Assembly: GCF_000426285.1 (NCBI RefSeq)
Contig: NZ_AUFB01000007.1
Coordinates: 1 to 64,000, forward strand
From: Rhizobium leucaenae USDA 9039
GTDB taxonomy: Bacteria; Pseudomonadota; Alphaproteobacteria; Rhizobiales; Rhizobiaceae
Direction of reading: 5' to 3'
DNA length: 64,000 nucleotides
Below are positions 37,637-47,102 of the stretch, piece after piece. How positions within the stretch are numbered: the stretch's first letter is position 1; every line of letters begins with the position of its first letter. Below the pieces are notes generated by a model. The model made no database searches, had not been told where the DNA came from, and saw only the letters and a program-made list of their open reading frames with translations. The translations under genes were made by a program, and so were the position numbers.

Positions 37637-38776
37637 TCAATTTACCCCTGGTATAGGGCGATACTGAAACCCGTAAGATTGCCAAAGCGCTGCTTGCTCG
37701 GCGATTGCGGACCGCACGTCATAGCTCGCGCCGATCGGCCTCGTATGAACAATCCCAACCGAGTCAATAATGCCCATGCGCGTCGCAGGCCGTCCGAGGA
37801 ATGAAGGCCATAAATGGTCCAGACCGTAACCGGAGACCGCATCCTTGATGCTGCCAATGCAGATGCGCAGAGCGCGGCGCGAAAAGAGCGGGCACATGAT
37901 CTCGACAAAAGGTTCGAAGCGCACGTCGCTGCCCTGGCGCTGGGCCGTTATCGGATGATTGATGTGGCAGCCAGGTTCCTGACGAAGAGATGGCTGCGCC
38001 AGATCGAGCCCGTATTTGCGCGACAGATGGAACATTCTGTTCAAATCCGATCCGCTGCACCGAAGATCGTCGTCGGGCAACCAGATGCGATCGTAGTTCC
38101 ACAGCGGGCTATCGTCATAAAACAGATCGAAGATCGGCTTGAATTTGCGCTGGTTCGGCGCATGGGTCAGATATTCCGGCGAAACCGACGCGTCGGGAAT
38201 TTCGTTTCCGTACCAGCTTACGCAGAGATCCCAGGTGCGCGTATTATCCCCGATCCCCTCGAACCAGCGCGGATGCAATGATGAACCATTGGCGCGAACG
38301 ACGACGAGATTTGCCCGGCGTGCACCCGCTGGCGGCCGCTTGATGAATTTCGCCCGACGTTCCATGTGGGGTGGCGTCGGCGCCACAGGATGCGGCGGAT
38401 GATCGACAAGGTTCAGAATGTAGACGGCCTCTACGCCGTCAAGGACAGCGTGGCCCGCAAGCGTCACGACCGAGGAATTTATGATACGAGCCGCGGTGAA
38501 TACGATCGTAGGCATCCCCCGGTCGTCGAGGATGCAAAGTTTTCCGTCGGCAACGCACCAGTGGTCGAGTGATCTGTGGAAGACATTGCCGACCATTCCC
38601 TCGGGGGCAAGCACAAGGAACGGCAACAACTGGCGCCCGTTCAGATCGCCCAATTGCCAGAATGTGCCTGAAAGTATCTCTGCCTGCAAAGGCGGAGCGT
38701 CAGACCATTGTTCTGCAATTGCCACACGCTCCGCATGCGAAAGAGTTTGCAGATTACTGGCTGCAAATGACGTCAT
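37637..38776 (-). CDS. DUF707-family protein of the polysaccharide cluster
   Basis: The product is about 379 residues from the Met at 38776. The first 140 residues are an extra domain without a recognised family. From about 150 the pattern is DUF707: RRANLVVVRANGSSLHPRWFEG, TWDLCVSWYGNE, WNYDRIWLPDDDLRCSGSDLNRMF. The acidic DDD motif in a beta-strand context suggests a glycosyltransferase-like fold, but no activity is established. It ends 2 bases before the acyltransferase start, so the two are translated together. Confidence 0.75.
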   Translation of the reverse strand: MTSFAASNLQTLSHAERVAIAEQWSDAPPLQAEILSGTFWQLGDLNGRQLLPFLVLAPEGMVGNVFHRSLDHWCVADGKLCILDDRGMPTIVFTAARIINSSVVTLAGHAVLDGVEAVYILNLVDHPPHPVAPTPPHMERRAKFIKRPPAGARRANLVVVRANGSSLHPRWFEGIGDNTRTWDLCVSWYGNEIPDASVSPEYLTHAPNQRKFKPIFDLFYDDSPLWNYDRIWLPDDDLRCSGSDLNRMFHLSRKYGLDLAQPSLRQEPGCHINHPITAQRQGSDVRFEPFVEIMCPLFSRRALRICIGSIKDAVSGYGLDHLWPSFLGRPATRMGIIDSVGIVHTRPIGASYDVRSAIAEQAALWQSYGFQYRPIPGVN

Positions 38777-38949
38777 GGATTCCCCTATTCCTGGACTTGG
38801 AGCGACCGTTCGAGTTTTCGAGATAGCGCTACGAAGCACCATCAGCCTCCCAACTCACAATCGAACCAGGTTGATGAACACCTTGTCAGTCGTCCCTTTA
38901 GCGAAACTTGCAGAGGTCCCGCCTTTGCGGTCGCCTGTCGAAATCGTCG

Positions 38950-40083
38950 TTAGAAATCGAAATTGACCAAGGCGTCTTCCAGTATCGCCTGCACCTGCGC
39001 CGGCGACGTTCGAAACGGCTTCGATATTCTTTCACTCAGAGCATCCGGAGCGTTGGCCGAGGTTGGCGCCAAGGGAGGCGGAGCCCCCAGCATGGCAGCC
39101 AGGGCATTGGTCTTGGCGGTATTGCCCGGCATTGTCACAATTGGCGTCGACAGCGTCGCGGCCGCAACGAAATGGTGAAAACGCCCGGTGATCATCAACT
39201 CTGCAGATCGGATCCACCCGATCCAATCCGAGAAGGAAGTCGGACGTGCCAATTGAATATTCGGGATGACCTTCTTCAATATCTCGTAGTGAACGGCATC
39301 CTCCCGAGGCTCCCGCTTGAAGCCGCCAGCCAGGAAAACCACCGGGACACTCGTCGGACCAAGGATAGTCGAAAGCATCCGGCCCACATTCATCGCAATA
39401 TCCGGTGTCCAGTGAGACGCCCCGCCAATAAGGATGGAACTCGGCATCTGCACCGGTTTCGCATACATCCTTATATAAAGCGGCAGGCAATCGAAGCCGA
39501 TCGAATGCTTGATCCCCATGCGCTCGTAGGTCTTGGCAGACCACTCGTCTCGAACGACGATCCTGTCCAAATCTCTGAGACATTCGGCATAGAATTGCTC
39601 GACATCCTGGCTTGCCGGCTCCTGCCCTCCCGAAGGAAAACAAGCGTGGTTGATCAGGTGGACGCGCTTTCCCATCATCTTTGCGAGCCGGAGGACGGAC
39701 AGGAGCGTGCGGGGTGCCCGATGAAATCGATGAAGCGTGCCTTCGCCATTGACGACCAGCAAATCGGAATCGCGGATGGCACGGAAGACGGTGCTGTTGA
39801 CGACCTGAAGCTGCTCAGCAAATTCGACGATGGATTGATCGCTGGCGCTCGTCGGCGGATAACCCAATCCCTCGTGTGTCGTATCCACATCGACGGTGGC
39901 GATCGAATAGCCGGAGCGAATGATCGTTTCGTAGATCGCCATGGAGGTTCCATAGCATCCCCAGTGGTAGCCCGTGGCGGTATTGTTCATGAATAAGGCC
40001 TGCCCTTTGTGCCCCAGCGGCAGGCTCTCGTCGGACGCGGCGTCCACAACGGAGATCGGTATGAATTCTTTTTGATGCTGCAT
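38950..40083 (-). CDS. Polysaccharide pyruvyl transferase family protein
   Basis: The product is 377 residues. Features of the family are an N-terminal NTATGYHWGCYGTSMAI block, DLLVVNGEGTLHR near residue 110, and the C-terminal MITGRFHHFVAAATLSTPIVTMPGNT block. These enzymes add pyruvate ketals from phosphoenolpyruvate to sugars in exopolysaccharide or capsule. An AAGGA ribosome site precedes the ATG at 40083. It lies between the fusion glycosyltransferase gene and the DUF707 gene on the same strand. Confidence 0.85.
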   Translation of the reverse strand: MQHQKEFIPISVVDAASDESLPLGHKGQALFMNNTATGYHWGCYGTSMAIYETIIRSGYSIATVDVDTTHEGLGYPPTSASDQSIVEFAEQLQVVNSTVFRAIRDSDLLVVNGEGTLHRFHRAPRTLLSVLRLAKMMGKRVHLINHACFPSGGQEPASQDVEQFYAECLRDLDRIVVRDEWSAKTYERMGIKHSIGFDCLPLYIRMYAKPVQMPSSILIGGASHWTPDIAMNVGRMLSTILGPTSVPVVFLAGGFKREPREDAVHYEILKKVIPNIQLARPTSFSDWIGWIRSAELMITGRFHHFVAAATLSTPIVTMPGNTAKTNALAAMLGAPPPLAPTSANAPDALSERISKPFRTSPAQVQAILEDALVNFDF

Positions 40084-40139
40084 CGTCGATCCTTAAAATA
40101 TTCCGGTTGCTGGGAATGCTCTCACCAAAGGAACGCACG

Positions 40140-42161
40140 CTACATTCGACGGCCGAGTTTGCCGATCTGATTTACCGACGTGTTATGAAACGACCTGGCA
40201 ATCGATGGGATGCTGTCGGGCGTGGCGCCCAGCAGCATATCGACGTCGGGCACGGAGGAATCCTGTAGGGATTTCCAGATGGCCTGCATTCTATCCATGA
40301 CAGGGCTACGAATCCTAAATGCCGGTATGTCGAACAATGGATAGGAATGAACCAGGAAACTCGAATACACCGACACGACCGCTGAAATCGCCTGACGATT
40401 GGCGAGGATCACAGGCTCGATCAGAGGAGCGTCGGTCTCCAGCAACCGGACGCCGGCCGCTGCCAGGCTCGAATTGCCGAACAGGTCATCGATCGGCGCG
40501 CGCGGATGCGGCTTGAGCCAGACATCGAAGCCCGCGGCCCGAAGCATTTTTGCCGCAGGTTCGCACGCTTCGAAGGAATGAGAAGGGCTGGCTGCAATAT
40601 TTGGTGGAATGCCCATCGCCAACATGACGATGTTATGAGGCTTCTCAAAGATCGGTATGCTGTAACAGTTTATGCTCTTTTCAAGCAATTGAGTGAGTAG
40701 CTTGACGTCGACAGGCTGCGAAACGATCGAGGCTGCGCGCGCAATCTTGGGCGACAGAGCATAGAATCGCGTGTTGTTGTCCTGAACGCGCACGTTCAGC
40801 GCTTGAGAGTAGGTTGACAGGCCCTCTTCATAAAAGGCGTACCGTGAGGCCGGAAATTTGTGGCGCACGAATCCCGCCATGTGGAAATGAGAGGAATAGA
40901 CTTCGTCGAAATTGCAGTTGAATGGATTGGAGAATCCGGCGTTGTTCTCGTAATATTCATGATGACCGACGGTGTGGACGGCTGCCCATCTGTCGCTCAT
41001 TTGGTACGCCCATTGCGTGTTACCCTCGGCAGCCTGTCTATCTATGGTAATGAGAAGATAATCGTCGGTTGCCGTACCCTGTTGTGATGCGAGCGTCGCT
41101 GCCACGGCAGTCGCAAAGTAACCGGTCGAAATAAACAGGCGCTTGGGGCGAACGACGCCGGGAATGTTCCTTATCGCTGAGGCCACATCGTGAATGGCTC
41201 GCTGGTCCAGAACTGCCTGCGTTTTGAGAGCTTCTCTGAGTTCCGAAATTTCGATCCGCAGCTTCTCGGCCGTATCGCGCAACTCTTCGACTTGAAACGA
41301 TACGATGTCGTCATCGCGCTCGACCATTGACGGCTCCGCCTTGGGATCGTCAAGTTCCACGGCGGCCTGCCGGGGCAAGGGCTGCTCTGCCGGAACTCTC
41401 GAAGCGACCGGCGTGTCGAATTCCGCGCCGAAGAAATGCAGCCACATGCGCTCGAGCATGTATCCATAGACGGCCCGGCCTAACGTTGCCTGATACGTAA
41501 TTTCGAGGCTTTGCCGCGGCCAATTGGCGATGAGATCATTGCGAACGGCGAAGATCGCACCGTAGCAGAACACGCCAAAGGAATGCGCGCTAGCCTTATC
41601 CGCCAGCTCATCGAGGCCGCATTTGCGGAGGAAGTCGCTGGCGACGTTTTCCCCTTCCCGCGGGCTGCCATGGAGCTCACAATAATCACGGCTCGTTGCC
41701 AAGGCGCCTTCGTCGATGAAATCCGGCGGACTCCAGCTAGACAGCGAGAAACGTTCGGGACGAACGCGCAGACGCCCACCCAGGCGGCGTTCGTATTCTG
41801 CAAGCAAGGTCGCCGGCGGAATATTGTGATCGGACTGCCATTGCCAGGAAAGCGGCTGCAGGCTGTCCCACTGCCGCCAGTTTTGCAAAAGTGGGAGGAA
41901 ATCCGGACTATGGGTAAACGGATCGCCTTGCGTGAAGACCGTGAAGGAATTGTCTTTCCGCGGCTTCGTCAGCATATGGTGGATGTATGTTTCGGACTCC
42001 CGCCCGACATTCTGCCTGTCAATGATATGATCGGCTCTATCAATGATGCGCGCATCGCTGACCGGCACGCCCTTGTTGTAGATGTAGATCTCGAAATCGC
42101 TGGGAATGTTCACGACCCAATCGAGAGACTCGTTGTAGCGGGCAATGACAATTGAGTTCAT
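40140..42161 (-). CDS. Two-domain glycan protein: DUF3431 N-terminus joined to a glycosyltransferase-like C-terminus
   Basis: The product is 673 residues from the Met at 42161, which has a GGAG ribosome site. The N-terminal part (IVIARYNESLDWVVNIPSDF, then SETYIHHMLTKPRKDNSFTVFTQGDPF) is DUF3431. A charged coiled-coil-like linker lies near 290-330 (VEELRDTAEKLRIEISELRE). From about 345 (RLFISTGYFATAVAATLASQ) the rest resembles GT52 or polysialyltransferase-type enzymes, with KPHPRAPIDDLF near 580 as the usual KPH donor-site motif. It probably adds a sugar to the surface polysaccharide. Confidence 0.72.
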   Translation of the reverse strand: MNSIVIARYNESLDWVVNIPSDFEIYIYNKGVPVSDARIIDRADHIIDRQNVGRESETYIHHMLTKPRKDNSFTVFTQGDPFTHSPDFLPLLQNWRQWDSLQPLSWQWQSDHNIPPATLLAEYERRLGGRLRVRPERFSLSSWSPPDFIDEGALATSRDYCELHGSPREGENVASDFLRKCGLDELADKASAHSFGVFCYGAIFAVRNDLIANWPRQSLEITYQATLGRAVYGYMLERMWLHFFGAEFDTPVASRVPAEQPLPRQAAVELDDPKAEPSMVERDDDIVSFQVEELRDTAEKLRIEISELREALKTQAVLDQRAIHDVASAIRNIPGVVRPKRLFISTGYFATAVAATLASQQGTATDDYLLITIDRQAAEGNTQWAYQMSDRWAAVHTVGHHEYYENNAGFSNPFNCNFDEVYSSHFHMAGFVRHKFPASRYAFYEEGLSTYSQALNVRVQDNNTRFYALSPKIARAASIVSQPVDVKLLTQLLEKSINCYSIPIFEKPHNIVMLAMGIPPNIAASPSHSFEACEPAAKMLRAAGFDVWLKPHPRAPIDDLFGNSSLAAAGVRLLETDAPLIEPVILANRQAISAVVSVYSSFLVHSYPLFDIPAFRIRSPVMDRMQAIWKSLQDSSVPDVDMLLGATPDSIPSIARSFHNTSVNQIGKLGRRM

Positions 42162-42420
42162 ATGATATCTCCAGGCACGGGCTGCCGCCAGCGGCGGCAT
42201 AGATGAAACCGCGTCTCGATCAATCTCCCCGCGCTGCCGACCATGCCGTATCAAGTTCGGCGAACCACCTTGGCAGAGGGATAGAAATCAAAGCTTGCAC
42301 CGGGCTGGAGCCCGATGCCGCATTGCACCGCCTGGAATTCTCCAGCCCCGCGAAAGCAATCTCTCCTATCCAGCGACGAAGCTTGCGCTCCGAATCGCGC
42401 CGACGCCCCTGGAGAAGTCG

Positions 42421-43632
42421 ATGTCCTCTATTGAATCCCCCGTTCTTTCGATCTGCGTTCCGACCTACAATCGTCAGTTCATGCTGGAGCGCAACGTTAG
42501 CTTCCATTTGGATGCATTTCGCGGGCTAAACATTCCCTTTGAGATCGTGATCGTCGATGATTGCTCGACGGATAATACCGCCGCCTACGTCCAGTCCATC
42601 TCCCATCACCCGGAAATCAGCGCCTATCGCCGCGCAAGCAATTCCGGTTTTCTCAGCAACTATGCCTTCGCCATGCAGCGTGCCCGCGGTCAATATGCCG
42701 TTTTCCTCGGGGATGACGACTTGCTCATTCCGGAAAAGGTCGTCGAATACATTCGCTTGATGGCGGACGACCAGAGGATCGGCATGGTGCAGGCGCCGTG
42801 GATGCTCGTTGATGGAAGGCCCGGCGGCGGAGACATGCAGCCCTTTTATCACCTCTCCTATCCGACGCGTCATGCGAAAGGCGATTTCCATTCGATGCTG
42901 GAATTCATCCTCGAGCGGCACGTCTTTCCCGAGTTCATGATCATCCGGCGCGACGTCCTGGCCAAGTCCATCTCCAGCCCGACGCCCTTCATCTTCTGGG
43001 CATTTCTCTATACGACCCGCGCACTCGACAAGGCCGACATTCTCTTCATGCCGGAACCCTTCGCGCGCGTAACGGCGGTCTCCGACGACCCGCGCCTGCA
43101 GCAGGGCAACAAGGAATGCATGTTCCAGTGGGACACCTATAGAGGCGGCCTGGAGTATCTCGCCTCTCAGGCCCTTCGCGACGGCAAGCTTCCGGCCGAT
43201 TACCGGACGTCTCTGGTGCAGCGCATCACGCAGTTCATGCTGCAGCGCCAAGCCGTCGCCATGCGCCTGCATGTCCACGCGCAGAATTGGGTCGAGGCCT
43301 ACATCATGTATCATCGCATGGCGGCCTATCACCCCTCGCCGCTGCCGCCGGAATCCTACGATCAGATCCGCAAGCTCGCCGGCATCGCGACCGCCGCAAC
43401 GGAGGCGATCGCATTCAACGGCGAACCAGTCATTATCGAGCCGATCGTCGACGACACGACGATCAATCTTCTCTCACCATCAATCCGGGAACGTCTAAGC
43501 CGAGAAGCTCCCGAACTCGATAGATCGGACCGGCCAAGGGCTTTCCTACGCTTCACGCAGACCTTTCCGCCCAATCCCGGTCCGAGGGACGGTTTGTTCG
43601 ATATTCTCACCTATATCGAACAGTTCGTTTGA
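42421..43632 (+). CDS. Family 2 glycosyltransferase
   Basis: The product is 403 residues. The GT-A opening LSICVPTYNRQFMLERN, the IVIVDDCSTDNTA block and the DXD-type FLGDDDLLIPEKV are all clear within the first 110 residues. A C-terminal extension of about 180 residues has no recognised family. The start at 42421 is preferred because a GGAGAAG ribosome site lies just before it. It is divergent from the minus-strand polysaccharide run and probably belongs to the same pathway. Confidence 0.88.
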   Translation: MSSIESPVLSICVPTYNRQFMLERNVSFHLDAFRGLNIPFEIVIVDDCSTDNTAAYVQSISHHPEISAYRRASNSGFLSNYAFAMQRARGQYAVFLGDDDLLIPEKVVEYIRLMADDQRIGMVQAPWMLVDGRPGGGDMQPFYHLSYPTRHAKGDFHSMLEFILERHVFPEFMIIRRDVLAKSISSPTPFIFWAFLYTTRALDKADILFMPEPFARVTAVSDDPRLQQGNKECMFQWDTYRGGLEYLASQALRDGKLPADYRTSLVQRITQFMLQRQAVAMRLHVHAQNWVEAYIMYHRMAAYHPSPLPPESYDQIRKLAGIATAATEAIAFNGEPVIIEPIVDDTTINLLSPSIRERLSREAPELDRSDRPRAFLRFTQTFPPNPGPRDGLFDILTYIEQFV

Positions 43633-43637
43633 GGCTC

Positions 43638-44414
43638 TCAGCCCGGCAGCAGCTCCGTCACCGCGATGATCGGGCCGAGCGGGAATAGTTCGTCTCGCCT
43701 CTGCCATTCCGGTATATCGAGACTGGAGATGCTGCCGTCGAGGAAGAGTGCATTGGCACAATCAAGGTCGTCCCGAAACAAAGTCGCAAAATCGTGGAAG
43801 CGGACGGCGCCGTCCGACACGGCGAAGATGACCTTGCCATCTGCGGAGACGCCGACGCCGTTACGAGTCTTGAAACTGGTGCTGTCGGCGAGGAACGACG
43901 GATGCAGCTTGCCGTCGATCACCAGCATCGGCCCGGATTGCGTCGCGTAGAGCGGCTTGACGCCTGAGGCCAGGAAGGCTTTGCTCTCCATGATGCCGGC
44001 ATGGCCCTGCTCGATGTAGAAGACGCCGTTCGGCAGTAGATGAAAATTGCCCCAGCCCTTGTTGGTGTTGATCGCCCTTTGTTGCTTGCCTTCTTCGATA
44101 TAGAGGCCGACCGGCGATTGATCATCCCGGTACATGCCGCCGTTCATCGCAAATCGGACGTAGATGCGGTCTTGGCGAAGATCGTCTTCCAACGCGCGGA
44201 ACGAACCATAGGGCTTGCCGCTGCGGTCGTTCTCAAAGAGCCGGATACCGTCTTTGGCGGGATCGAAGGTGCAGACCGTATAGCTGTCGCCGAGATGCAG
44301 AACCTTGCGGCAGGCTTCGTCAGCAGACGCGGTCGTGGCGCAGATGAGGATGGCGAACATGGTCAGCAACCGAATCAAACGCTTGGGCTCCGCAGCGAAT
44401 TTCGCGAGCTTCAA
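43638..44414 (-). CDS. Secreted phosphodiester glycosidase-like protein (NAGPA / DUF2233)
   Basis: The product is about 258 residues. A hydrophobic leader (LLTMFAILICATTASADE) suggests export. The core shows the NAGPA-domain blocks VRFAMNGGMYRDDQSPVGLYIEEG, NFHLLPNGVFY, QSGPMLVIDGKLHP and NALFLDGSISSLDIP. Relatives uncover or trim sugar-phosphodiester groups. The first codon is a TTG at 44414; an ATG at 44360 would give a shorter leader. It lies behind the QueG-like iron-sulfur gene and may be read with it. Confidence 0.82.
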   Translation of the reverse strand: MKLAKFAAEPKRLIRLLTMFAILICATTASADEACRKVLHLGDSYTVCTFDPAKDGIRLFENDRSGKPYGSFRALEDDLRQDRIYVRFAMNGGMYRDDQSPVGLYIEEGKQQRAINTNKGWGNFHLLPNGVFYIEQGHAGIMESKAFLASGVKPLYATQSGPMLVIDGKLHPSFLADSTSFKTRNGVGVSADGKVIFAVSDGAVRFHDFATLFRDDLDCANALFLDGSISSLDIPEWQRRDELFPLGPIIAVTELLPG

Positions 44415-44458
44415 AGGCGCAATGGAATTGCGGCGAAAGAAGGAAATTCCTCTCCTTT

Positions 44459-45151
44459 TCAGGATTGAAGTGCCGCCATGTGAAAAGCAAGTTGCGCCGG
44501 CGAATAGCGGTAGGCCGATCCCACCGGGCAGGCATTGCGCGCCAGACAGCCGCCGGTCATACAGCCGGTTTTCCCCGCATCCGTGCGCAAATGCGACCGG
44601 CAGGCGGCAACATCAAATCCAGCCGATGTGACAGCGTCGACGGGACAAGCCGTTAGGCAGGGCTTTTCGGCGCAATGATCGCAGGGATGCGCAGCCATTG
44701 TCCCTGCCCCATCCTCTTCGATCACGCCGACAAAGCCGAACGCACCGCGATAACCATGCCATAGGCCATAGTCCGGATGGATCAGGATACCGAGCGGCGA
44801 TGCTTTCAAACCTTCCGCCTGCATCGCCCACCGCTGAAACGGCTGCCACGGGGGATCGGAGGGAAAATAGGCCGTCGCCTGGAATGCCGCGGCAAGAGGC
44901 CGTATGATCGCTTTCGACCATTCGTCCAGCGGATCGGTATGGCCAGCATTTTCGGGCGATTGCCGCCACCGCGAAAACGGTTCCCAGATGGAACCGCCGA
45001 TATTGCCGAGCAGAATCACGCTCCGCGCCGGCGCCCCGTCAGCCAATGCAGGTCCCTCGTCTTCGCCGAAAGAGACGATGCAGCGAACAAAAACTCCGTG
45101 TGGCGCAAGCGCCGCACGGAGTTTACTGACAATCGCGGAGCCGCCGCTCAT
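44459..45151 (-). CDS. QueG-like iron-sulfur (ferredoxin-type) protein
   Basis: The product is 230 residues. The last 90 hold a ferredoxin-like cluster site (PCDHCAEKPCLTACPVDAV plus Cys residues in GKTGCMTGGCLARNACP). The N-terminal part resembles the corrinoid-associated half of QueG-like epoxyqueuosine reductases but is shorter. It lies 101 bases downstream of the MttB-type gene on the same strand. A role as an electron carrier or corrinoid reductant for that system is plausible but is an inference from position. Confidence 0.7.
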   Translation of the reverse strand: MSGGSAIVSKLRAALAPHGVFVRCIVSFGEDEGPALADGAPARSVILLGNIGGSIWEPFSRWRQSPENAGHTDPLDEWSKAIIRPLAAAFQATAYFPSDPPWQPFQRWAMQAEGLKASPLGILIHPDYGLWHGYRGAFGFVGVIEEDGAGTMAAHPCDHCAEKPCLTACPVDAVTSAGFDVAACRSHLRTDAGKTGCMTGGCLARNACPVGSAYRYSPAQLAFHMAALQS

Positions 45152-45252
45152 CGCGGCCCCTTATATTGATAGTGCGGCCGCCAGACTTCTTTCTGAATCA
45201 GATCGGCGACGCGAACCGCACCGCCTTGCTCCCTGGCGGCCTCGGGCTCTCT

Positions 45253-46830
45253 TCAGGTGAAAGCGTCCGGCATCGAATCCTTGCGCTTCTGGATATAGGC
45301 CAGCAGCGCCTCGTCGATCGCAGGATCGAGCGGCGGTGCTTCGTAATGATCGAGCCAGGAACGGCAAAGCGCATTGGCGCGTTCTTCGATGCGCTTCTGC
45401 CCCTCGATTTCCCACTGTTCGAAAGAGTTGTTGTCGGCGAGCGCCGAGCGGTAGAAGGCGGTCTGGAAGTTGGCCTGCGTATGACCGCAGCCGAGATAGT
45501 GGCTGCCGGGGCCGACTTCGCGGATAGCATCCATCGCCTGGCCGTTTTCGGAGAGATCGACGCCCTCGGCCATCTTCTGCATCATGCCCAGTTGATCCTG
45601 GTCGATCATGAACTTCTCGTAAGAGCTGACGAGACCGCCTTCGAGCCAGCCAGCGGCATGCAGCACGAAATTCGTGCCTGCAAGCAGCGTCATGTTCAGC
45701 GTGCTGGCCGATTCATGGGCAGCCTGCGCATCCGGAACCTTGGAAGCGCAGAGCGAACCGCCGGTACGGAACGGTAGGCCGAGACGGCGAGCGAGCTGGG
45801 CTGAGCCGTAGGAAACCAGCGACGGCTCCGGCGTGCCGAAGGTCGGTGCGCCCGACTGCATGGAGATGGATGCGGCGAAGGTGCCGTAGAGCACCGGCGA
45901 TCCCTTGCGAATCAATTGCGTGAAGGAAGCGCCTGCCAGAACCTCGGCCAGGATCTGCGTCAGCGTGCCGGCAACCGTCACCGGGCTCATCGCGCCGGAG
46001 AGGATGAACGGCGAGACGACGGAGGCCTGATTGTGCCGTGCGTAGACCTTCAATGCACCGAGCATGGTCTCGTCGAACACCATCGGCGAATTGGCGTTGA
46101 TCAGGTTCAGCGTAACGCAATTGTTTTCGACGAACTCATCGCCGAAAACGATCTTTGCCATCGCGATCGTGTCTTCGGCGCGTTCCGGCGCGGTCACCGA
46201 ACCCATGAACGGCTTGTCCGAATATTTGATATGGCTGTAGACCATATCGAGGTGGCGCTTGTTGACGGGGATGTCGACCGGCTCGCAGACCGTGCCGCCA
46301 GACGAATGGATCGACGGCGCCATATAGGCGAGCTTCACGAAGTTGCGGAAATCCTCGATCGTCGCGTAACGGCGATTGCCTTCGAGATCGCGAACGAAGG
46401 GAGGGCCGTAGACCGGTGCGAAGATCGTTGCCTTGCCGCCGACCTGGGCGTTGCGGGCGCTATTGCGCGCGTGCCAGGTGAATTCCTTCGGCGCGGTCTT
46501 CAAGAGTTCGCGGCAAAGCCCTTTCGGGAAATGCACCCGCTGACCCTTGACGTCGGCGCCGGCCTCCTTCCAGAGTTCCAACGCTTCCGCATCGTCGCGA
46601 AACTCAATGCCGATTTCTTCGAGCACGGTGTCGGCATTGCGCTCGATAAGCTGCAGGCCTTCTTCGTCCAGGACTTCGTAGACACCGATCTTACGCTGAA
46701 TATACGGAAGCGACGGACCTGGCCCGCCACCGCTGCGTGATGCGCGTCGCGCCGCCGCACCTCTGCCTTCGCCGCGCGAACGCCGTCCGCCACCATCACC
46801 TGCGGCCGGTTGCTCAATCATATCGTCCAT
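45253..46830 (-). CDS. MttB-superfamily quaternary-amine corrinoid methyltransferase (non-pyrrolysine)
   Basis: The product is 525 residues of the trimethylamine methyltransferase (MttB) superfamily, a TIM barrel that moves a methyl from an amine to a corrinoid protein. The frame has no internal TAG, so there is no pyrrolysine, as in the glycine betaine and proline betaine enzymes. Blocks such as GVYEVLDEEGLQLIERNAD and PVYGPPFVRDLEGNRRYATI are typical. The first 42 residues are a Gly/Arg-rich tail (GGGRRSRGEGRGAAARRASR). A GAGGAAG ribosome site supports the start. It is divergent from the corrinoid-protein gene. The substrate is probably a betaine. Confidence 0.88.
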   Translation of the reverse strand: MDDMIEQPAAGDGGGRRSRGEGRGAAARRASRSGGGPGPSLPYIQRKIGVYEVLDEEGLQLIERNADTVLEEIGIEFRDDAEALELWKEAGADVKGQRVHFPKGLCRELLKTAPKEFTWHARNSARNAQVGGKATIFAPVYGPPFVRDLEGNRRYATIEDFRNFVKLAYMAPSIHSSGGTVCEPVDIPVNKRHLDMVYSHIKYSDKPFMGSVTAPERAEDTIAMAKIVFGDEFVENNCVTLNLINANSPMVFDETMLGALKVYARHNQASVVSPFILSGAMSPVTVAGTLTQILAEVLAGASFTQLIRKGSPVLYGTFAASISMQSGAPTFGTPEPSLVSYGSAQLARRLGLPFRTGGSLCASKVPDAQAAHESASTLNMTLLAGTNFVLHAAGWLEGGLVSSYEKFMIDQDQLGMMQKMAEGVDLSENGQAMDAIREVGPGSHYLGCGHTQANFQTAFYRSALADNNSFEQWEIEGQKRIEERANALCRSWLDHYEAPPLDPAIDEALLAYIQKRKDSMPDAFT

Positions 46831-47102
46831 GATGCTTCCTCACTCCTGCGCATGAATGCGTCTGTACATTTGCCCCATGCTACCCGATTCCATCGCACGG
46901 ACATTCCTTTATGCGCCAGTGACTAGCATAGGACAGACATGACCGGGGCGAAATTGCTTCATATCCATCCGTTCCATCCGTCGCGATTTATCTGCGCTAC
47001 GTCGCTTTCGAAAAGGGTTTTGTTAGGCTTCCAGTCTATCGATAAAGACAGCATTGTTTTATAGAAGCCCCTGATGCATCGCACGAAAACGGGATGGAGC
47101 GC
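46831..47102. promoter_or_regulatory. Divergent promoter region between MttB-type and corrinoid-protein genes
   Basis: About 270 bases contain the promoters of both divergent units. A 10-base sequence AGTGACTAGC at 46918-46927 occurs again upstream of the downstream MTHFR operon (48799-48808). No riboswitch pattern is visible. Confidence 0.5.

Noticed and set aside
45253..46830. Pyrrolysine codon in the MttB-family gene
   Set aside because: The frame runs 525 codons without an internal stop, so there is no TAG to be decoded as pyrrolysine.
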